64,000 nt of DNA from assembly GCA_963769665.1 (NCBI GenBank), contig CAVYMQ010000003.1:868001-932000 (forward strand), read 5' to 3'. The first letter of the stretch is position 1. The number at the start of each line of letters is the position of its first letter. Both the position numbers and the translations under genes were made by a program. A model generated the notes under the pieces. That model did not search any database and was not told the origin of the DNA. It was given only the letters and a program-made list of their open reading frames with translations. Below are positions 59,114 to 64,000 of the stretch, piece by piece. Origin of the DNA: JACCTU01 sp963769665. Lineage in GTDB: Bacteria > Actinomycetota > Thermoleophilia > Gaiellales > Gaiellaceae.

Positions 59114-59880
59114 GAGAGGAGGAGGTTTGCGACGACCAGGACGGCGATGCTGAAGACGACCAGAAGCGCACCGAGCGCAACGGCGACGTCGAAGTCGCGG
59201 TCGAGCTCGGCGTAGATCGCGAGCGGGGCGGTGCGGGTGACGCCGGCGAAGCTCCCCGCGAAGATGATCGTCGCGCCGAATTCGCCGAGGCCGCGCGCAA
59301 ACGCAAGCGACGAGCCTGCGGCAAGCCCACCGGCGGCGAGCGGGAGCGCGACCCGAAGAAACGTCCGGCCGGGGCCGCGCCCGAGCGTTCGAGAAGCGTC
59401 GACAAGACGTGGATCCACGGCGGCGAACGCGGCCGCGGCCTGGCGTATGTAGAAGGGGCTCGAGACGAACACGATCGCGACGACGACCGCGGCCTGGGTG
59501 AACGGGAGCGACACGCCGAACGCCTCGAGGGAGCCGCCGAGCAGACCGCGATTGCCGAAAGCTGCGAGCAGCGCGATCCCTGCGACGGCCGGTGGCAACA
59601 CGAGCGGAAGCTCGACGAGACCCAGGAGCGCGCGACGCCCGCGGAACTCGTGCGTCCCGAGCAGGTACGCGACGGGGGTTCCGACGAGCAGGACGATAAC
59701 GTGCGCGATGGCGGTCGTCTTCAGAGAAACGAGGAGCGCCTCGCGTGCCACGTCGCTTGCGAGCTGATCGAGCAGGACGCCCGGTGGGATGCGCAGGAAG
59801 AGCGCGACGAGCGGCAGCGCGAGGAAGGCTGCGCAGAGCGCCGTCGAGGCGGCGAGGATCCAGGAGAACGGCGACCTCAC
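59044..59880 (-). CDS. modB: Molybdate ABC importer permease ModB
   Basis: Membrane subunit of 278 residues with five to six helices. Typical are LLVSLKTTAIAHVIVLLVGT, LVELPLVLPPAVAGIALLAA, and the EAA loop DASRTLGRGPGRTFLRVALP followed by GLGEFGATIIFAGSF. GTG 59878-59880 overlaps the modA stop as GTGA. The last 20 residues, where it overlaps modC, are unlike the family. Confidence 0.9.
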   Translation of the reverse strand: MRSPFSWILAASTALCAAFLALPLVALFLRIPPGVLLDQLASDVAREALLVSLKTTAIAHVIVLLVGTPVAYLLGTHEFRGRRALLGLVELPLVLPPAVAGIALLAAFGNRGLLGGSLEAFGVSLPFTQAAVVVAIVFVSSPFYIRQAAAAFAAVDPRLVDASRTLGRGPGRTFLRVALPLAAGGLAAGSSLAFARGLGEFGATIIFAGSFAGVTRTAPLAIYAELDRDFDVAVALGALLVVFSIAVLVVANLLLSWTRSSSRSPFLVAPSISDSTSA

Positions 59881-60590
59881 GGGAGCCCGAAGCCCGCCGC
59901 CCGAAGCGCCTCCCTGCCGCGCGGCGACCGCAGGAGCTCGACGAAGCCTCGCGCGTCGTCGCCATGCTCGGTGTCCCGCAGTACGGCGACGGGGTATTCG
60001 ATCTGCCCCTGGAGCTCGCTCGGGAGCTCGATCGCGACAACGTCGTCACCGGCTGCCCGCGCGTCGGTCGCGTACACGAACCCTGCGTCTGCCTCGCCGA
60101 GCGCGACCTTCGCGAGCACGCCCTTCACATCTTCCTCTTCGCTGACCACGCGTTCGAGGACGTCGAGCCGCCCCGCGCGCTCGAGGAACTCTCGCGTGTA
60201 GTCGCCGATCGGCACACCCTCGCCACCGACCACCAGCCGCGCGTCGGCCGCTGCGAGGTCGTCCAGCGCGCGGATCCCCGCGGGGTTCTCAGACGGAACG
60301 ACGATCACCAGCCGGTTCGTCGCGAAGACGACCGGCGAGTCGACGATCCCCTCGTCGAAGAGCTCGCCCGGATACCGCGGGCTGGCCGCCGCAAAGACGT
60401 CAGCTCGCGCGCCCTCGCGCAACTGCGTCGCGAGCTCGTCGGAGCCCGCGAAGTTGAAGCGCGCATCGGGCGCCAGTTGCTCGAAGACCTCCGTCAACGA
60501 CGACGCGGCATAGACCGTCAATGGCTCGTCGTCTTCGCCCCCGCAGCCGGCGAGCAGTGCGAGCCCCGAGAGGAGCACGACGAGCTTCAA
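59877..60590 (-). CDS. modA: Molybdate-binding lipoprotein ModA
   Basis: Solute-binding lipoprotein of 237 residues; the signal ends in LSGLALLAGCGG. The anion-binding pattern of ModA is visible: VYAASSLTEVFEQLAP, FNFAGSDELATQLREGARAD, and the late EADAGFVYATDARAA. TTG 60588-60590 overlaps the regulator stop as TTGA. The operon therefore starts with the HTH regulator. Confidence 0.92.
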   Translation of the reverse strand: MKLVVLLSGLALLAGCGGEDDEPLTVYAASSLTEVFEQLAPDARFNFAGSDELATQLREGARADVFAAASPRYPGELFDEGIVDSPVVFATNRLVIVVPSENPAGIRALDDLAAADARLVVGGEGVPIGDYTREFLERAGRLDVLERVVSEEEDVKGVLAKVALGEADAGFVYATDARAAGDDVVAIELPSELQGQIEYPVAVLRDTEHGDDARGFVELLRSPRGREALRAAGFGLP

Positions 60591-60958
60591 CGCTCGAGCA
60601 GGACCGAAGTGGCCTTGACGAGCGCCGTCGCCGGCGATCCAGGCGTGAGCCCCAGCTCCTCGACGGCCTCGCGCGTGATCACGGCGACCACGCGGAAAGG
60701 ACCGGCTTCGAGCTCGACCTGTGCGAGCAGGCCGTCGACCTGCACGCTGCGGACGACTCCGGCAAAGCGGTTGCGCGCGGAGACGTCGGCCTCGGCCCGG
60801 CCGCTCAACCGGTCGAGCTCGGCCGCGGGGACGACCCGCCGGTTTGCGGCGTCCCGGTGGGTCCGGATCTTTCCGGTCCGATCCCAGCGCCGCAGCGTGT
60901 CGAGACTGATCCCGAGCCGCCGCGCCGCCTCGGCGGCCGGAACAGCTTGCCTAGGCAT
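60587..60958 (-). CDS. HTH-MOP molybdate-responsive regulator
   Basis: Protein of 123 residues. The N-terminal 50 residues are a MerR/excisionase-type helix-turn-helix (VPAAEAARRLGISLDTLRRW, GKIRTHRDAANRRVVPAAEL). The C-terminal 65 residues are a MOP/TOBE molybdate-binding domain (ARNRFAGVVRSVQVDGLLAQ, VVAVITREAVEELGLTPG). This small HTH-MOP form is known in actinobacteria and heads the mod operon here. It should sense molybdate and control modABC. Direct repeats overlap its own start codon. Confidence 0.9.
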   Translation of the reverse strand: MPRQAVPAAEAARRLGISLDTLRRWDRTGKIRTHRDAANRRVVPAAELDRLSGRAEADVSARNRFAGVVRSVQVDGLLAQVELEAGPFRVVAVITREAVEELGLTPGSPATALVKATSVLLER

Positions 60959-60972
60959 TGCCTAGGAAGTTA
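60947..60972 (-). promoter_or_regulatory. Operator-promoter of the mod operon: phased TTGCCTAGG repeats
   Basis: TTGCCTAGG occurs at 60947-60955 and again at 60958-60966, eleven bases apart, one helical turn. Each contains the palindrome CCTAGG. On the minus strand a TAACTT -10 box (60967-60972) lies next to them and the ATG (60958) is inside, so a protein bound here would block transcription start. This fits autoregulation by the HTH-MOP protein. Confidence 0.65.
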
Positions 60973-61380
60973 TCAGGGAGCGACGGACGAAGCCGCGCCG
61001 CCGACGCCGCCGGCGTCGACGGAGATGGAGCCGCTCTCGCGCTCGCAGACAATCCCGCCCGCGACGCGGCAGGAGAAGCCACCGTGCCACCAACTCTCCG
61101 TGCGCTGGAGCACCGGCGTGGCGTCGTTCCAGGTCACAGTCTTGGGCGCGGGATGCGAGTTGCCGTCTGCCTCGAGCACGACGCCCCTGCCCCCGGCGGT
61201 CGCGCACGCCAGGCGGGAGCCGTCGAACGCGCAGCCGGCGGACCCGTCCGAGAGCCGGAACGCGGCGGGAGCGGGCGTGCCGCCCAGTCCCGGAGTGCGG
61301 GCGCCGCCCGAGACGGCGAGCGCGCCAAGGACCACGGCAGCGAGAAGCGCGATGAGGAGACCCCTGCCCATCACAGGCAC
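60973..61380 (-). CDS. Secreted protein of unknown function
   Basis: Protein of 135 residues (or 132 from ATG 61371). The signal peptide is GLLIALLAAVVLGALAVSGG. The mature part contains four cysteines (AGCAFDGSRLACATAGG, FSCRVAGGIVCERESG), which could form two disulfides. It is not recognised. It ends next to the -10 box of the mod operon. Confidence 0.7.
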   Translation of the reverse strand: MPVMGRGLLIALLAAVVLGALAVSGGARTPGLGGTPAPAAFRLSDGSAGCAFDGSRLACATAGGRGVVLEADGNSHPAPKTVTWNDATPVLQRTESWWHGGFSCRVAGGIVCERESGSISVDAGGVGGAASSVAP

Positions 61381-61402
61381 AACGGCCGAGGGCAGGATTC
61401 GG

Positions 61403-64000
61403 TTACGGGCCCAGCAGGCGCCGCAGGACGTAGGGGAGGATCCCCCCGTGCTGCAGGTATTCGCGCTCGCGGGGCGTGTCCAGCCGCACCCGGGCCCGGA
61501 ACTCCTTGCCGTCCGCCCGGACGGTCACCTCGCGGGCCTCGCCGTTCTCGACGCCCTCGATCGAGAACTCCTCGCGGCCGGTCAGCCCGAGAGACTCGCG
61601 GCCCTCGCCGTCCAGGAACTGGAGCGGCAGGATGCCCATCATCAGGAGGTTCGAGCGGTGGATTCGCTCGTAGCTCTCGGCGATCACCGCGCGCACGCCG
61701 AGCAGGTTCGGGCCCTTCGCGGCCCAGTCGCGCGAGGAGCCGGAGCCGTATTCGCGGCCGGCGATCACGATCAGCGCCGTCCCCTCGGAGAGGTAGCGCT
61801 CGGAGGCTTCGAAGATCGTCGTCTCCTCGCCGCTCGGAACGTGGATGGTGACGGTGCCCTCGCTGCCCGGCGCGAGCAGGTTCTTGAGCCGGACATTGGC
61901 GAACGTTCCGCGCACCATCACCTCGTGGTTGCCGCGCCGCGATCCGTAGGAGTTGAACTGCTTGCGCTCGACGCCGTGCTCGACGAGGTACCTGCCGGCC
62001 GGAGACTCGGGCTTGATCGCACCAGCGGGTGAGATGTGGTCGGTCGTGACCGAGTCGCCGAGCATCACGAGGCAGCGCGCGCCGACGACGTCTTCGACCC
62101 GGCCGGGCTCGCGGGACATGCCGTCGAAGTAGGGCGGGCGCTTGACGTAGGTCGACTCGTCGGACCAGGCGAAGAGCTCGCCCTCGGGCGTGTCGAGCGA
62201 GCGCCAGTTGTCATCGCCCGCGAAGACGTCGCCGTACGTGCTGCGGAACATCTCTCCGTGCACCGAGGCGGTGATCGCGGTCTGGATCTCCGCCGACGTC
62301 GGCCAGATGTCGCGGAGGAAGACGTCGTCGCCGTTCTGGTCTTGCCCGAGCGGCTCGGTCGTCAGGTCGACGTCCATCCGCCCGACGAGCGCGTACGCGA
62401 CGACGAGCGGTGGGGAGGCGAGGTAGTTCGCCTTCACCTCGGGATGGATCCGCGCCTCGAAGTTGCGGTTGCCGGAGAGCACCGACGCGACGACCAATTC
62501 ACCGTCGGTGACGGCCGCGGAGATCACCTCGGGCAGCGGACCGGAGTTGCCGATGCACGTCGTGCAGCCGTAGCCGACGGTGTGGAAGCCGAGCTGCTCC
62601 AGGTACGGCGTCAGGCCTGCGCGTTCGTAGTACTCCGTGACCACCTTCGAGCCCGGCGCGAGGCTCGACTTCACCCACGGCTTGCGCATCAGACCCTTTT
62701 CGATCGCCTTCTTCGCGAGCAGGCCGGCGCCGAGCATCACCTGCGGGTTCGAGGTGTTCGTGCAGCTCGTGATCGCGGCGATCACGACCGCGCCGTGCTC
62801 GAGGTCGAAGCGGTCACCGTTCATCGTCACCGGCACCGGCTTGGCGCGCTCCGCGACGACGCTCTCTGGGACGTCCACGGGCGCCTCGGTCTCGTCGACG
62901 CCGTTGTGCGCCGGGTGCTGCTCCGCGGTCGGGTCGCTCGCGGGGAACGTCTCGGCCACCTGTTCGTCGTGTGCGTCGCCGTACGGGATCCCGAACGACT
63001 CGAGTGCTCCGAGGAACGAGTTCTTCGCGTCGGAGAGCGCGACGCGGTCTTGCGGCCGCCGCGGTCCGGCGATCGACGGGACGACGTCGCTCAACTCGAG
63101 CTCGACGATCTCCGTGTAGCTCGGCTCGTGCGCCGGGTCGTGCCAGAGCAGGTTCTCCTTGCAGTACACTTCGACGAGCTCGATTCGCTCCTCGCTTCGA
63201 CCGGTCAGCCGCAGGTAGTTGAGCGTCACGTCGTCGACCGGGAAGAACCCGCACGTCGCGCCGTACTCCGGCGACATGTTCCCGATCGTCGCGCGGTCGG
63301 CGAGCGGCAGCGACGTCAGCCCTTCGCCGAAGTACTCGACGAGCCGCCCGACGACGCCGACGCGGCGCAAGATCTCGGTCACGGTGAGCACGAGGTCGGT
63401 GGCTGTCGCGCCCTCCGGCAGCTTTCCCTTCAGCTTGAAGCCGACGACCTGCGGCACGAGCATCGAGACCGGCTCGCCGAGCATCGCCGCTTCGGCCTCG
63501 ATCCCGCCGACGCCCCAGCCGAGCACACCGAGGCCGTTGATCATCGTCGTGTGCGAGTCGGTCCCGACGAGCGTGTCGGGAAACGCCTGCCCACCGCGCG
63601 TCTCGACGACGCGCGCGAGGTACTCGAGATTGACCTGGTGGACGATGCCGGTGTTCGGCGGAACGACCTTGAAGTTGCGAAACGCCGACTGCCCCCAGCG
63701 CAGGAACGCGTAGCGCTCCTTGTTCCGTTCGAACTCGAGCTCGGTGTTGTGACGCATCGCGACGCGCGTCGCGTACTCGTCGACCTGCACCGAGTGGTCG
63801 ATCACGAGCTCGGCGGGCAGCAGCGGGTTGATCTTCTCAGCGTCGCCGCCGAGGTCGCGCATCGCATCGCGCATCGCCGCGAGGTCGACGATCGCAGGCA
63901 CGCCGGTGAAGTCCTGGAGCAGCACGCGCGCGGGTGTGAAGGCGATCTCCTGGCTCGGGTCCGCGTGTGCGTCCCAGCCCGCGACGGCCTCGACATCGCG
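61403..64000 (-). CDS. acnA: Aconitate hydratase, 5' end missing
   Basis: TCA-cycle enzyme that interconverts citrate and isocitrate with a [4Fe-4S] cluster; 865 residues are present and the N-terminus runs off the right edge. Visible are VLLQDFTGVPAIVDLAAMRD, DSHTTMINGLGVLGWGVGGI, the cluster cysteines in CTNTSNPQVMLGAG and GCTTCIGNSGPLPEV, SYGSRRGNHEVMVRGTFAN and the swivel-domain EYGSGSSRDWAAKGP. This is the AcnA/IRP-type order, also seen in actinobacteria. A MOSC or regulator gene is not adjacent in the window. Confidence 0.96.
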   Translation of the reverse strand, partial: RDVEAVAGWDAHADPSQEIAFTPARVLLQDFTGVPAIVDLAAMRDAMRDLGGDAEKINPLLPAELVIDHSVQVDEYATRVAMRHNTELEFERNKERYAFLRWGQSAFRNFKVVPPNTGIVHQVNLEYLARVVETRGGQAFPDTLVGTDSHTTMINGLGVLGWGVGGIEAEAAMLGEPVSMLVPQVVGFKLKGKLPEGATATDLVLTVTEILRRVGVVGRLVEYFGEGLTSLPLADRATIGNMSPEYGATCGFFPVDDVTLNYLRLTGRSEERIELVEVYCKENLLWHDPAHEPSYTEIVELELSDVVPSIAGPRRPQDRVALSDAKNSFLGALESFGIPYGDAHDEQVAETFPASDPTAEQHPAHNGVDETEAPVDVPESVVAERAKPVPVTMNGDRFDLEHGAVVIAAITSCTNTSNPQVMLGAGLLAKKAIEKGLMRKPWVKSSLAPGSKVVTEYYERAGLTPYLEQLGFHTVGYGCTTCIGNSGPLPEVISAAVTDGELVVASVLSGNRNFEARIHPEVKANYLASPPLVVAYALVGRMDVDLTTEPLGQDQNGDDVFLRDIWPTSAEIQTAITASVHGEMFRSTYGDVFAGDDNWRSLDTPEGELFAWSDESTYVKRPPYFDGMSREPGRVEDVVGARCLVMLGDSVTTDHISPAGAIKPESPAGRYLVEHGVERKQFNSYGSRRGNHEVMVRGTFANVRLKNLLAPGSEGTVTIHVPSGEETTIFEASERYLSEGTALIVIAGREYGSGSSRDWAAKGPNLLGVRAVIAESYERIHRSNLLMMGILPLQFLDGEGRESLGLTGREEFSIEGVENGEAREVTVRADGKEFRARVRLDTPREREYLQHGGILPYVLRRLLGP

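Noticed and set aside
1..64000. Mobile elements (insertion sequences, prophage, integrases)
   Set aside because: No transposase, integrase or phage structural motif was recognised on either strand; gene decay at 40.6-45.3 kb has no flanking repeat that I could see.

Overview
The window is a compact, very GC-rich bacterial chromosome segment with frequent GTG/TTG starts, many ATGA/GTGA stop-start overlaps, F420-type enzymes (luciferase-like and PPOX-class) and many genes whose start codon lies 6-8 bases after a TAnnnT -10 box, so their transcripts are probably leaderless. Together these fit an actinobacterium, possibly of the Thermoleophilia (Gaiellales/Solirubrobacterales) type. That placement is an inference from style; no rRNA gene is present.

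Layout. 1-7.1 kb: a hydantoin/pyrimidine-type catabolic locus. It holds a minus-strand operon of permease, ATPase, permease, lipoprotein and dihydropyrimidinase, a divergent M20 carbamoyl amidohydrolase, a DMT-type carrier and a luciferase-like oxidoreductase. 7.1-10.1 kb: MsrB and a three-gene ABC-2 exporter. 10.1-16.2 kb: a giant secreted protein with 11 Ig-like repeats, a diguanylate cyclase preceded by a coupled mini-ORF, and GreA. 16.2-27.9 kb: a glycosyltransferase, an FbpABC-type importer whose ATPase overlaps the first of two unusual PaaK-like adenylate-forming proteins (with a SAM methyltransferase between them), and an SsuABC/NMT1-type importer. 27.9-34.8 kb: a frameshifted HPr-kinase-like gene, glycosyltransferases, a nucleotidyltransferase, a third PaaK-like enzyme and a frameshifted antibiotic-type nucleotidyltransferase. 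34.8-38.1 kb: small stand-alone enzymes, a DUF1707 protein and tRNA-Arg(CCT). 38.2-45.3 kb: a Wzm/Wzt polysaccharide exporter and glycosyltransferases that run into a cluster of pseudogenes (two methyltransferases, GT2, YdcF-like, oxygenase, PaaK, sulfotransferase). 45.3-48.7 kb: an overlapping operon built around a radical-SAM KamA/ATP-grasp fusion. 49-53.4 kb: ABC-2 exporter, SixA, thymidine kinase, PhzF, PfkB. 53.4-56.2 kb: DtxR-family regulator, operator, two-domain multicopper oxidase and ZIP transporter. 56.2-57.6 kb: TPP-riboswitch-controlled CytX. 58.1-61 kb: modABC with a HTH-MOP regulator and an 11-bp-phased operator. 61.4 kb to the end: aconitase (5' end missing).

The most unusual material is the pair of divergent adenylate-forming enzymes with a methyltransferase (21.3-25.3 kb), the KamA/ATP-grasp fusion operon (44.9-48.7 kb), and the decayed surface-polysaccharide segment (40.6-45.3 kb), which contains dead relatives of both the methyltransferase and the PaaK-like genes. 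No insertion sequence, prophage, CRISPR array or rRNA was seen. No stretch over 300 bases lacks a gene or gene remnant. Functions are read from motifs and context only; no database search was done.
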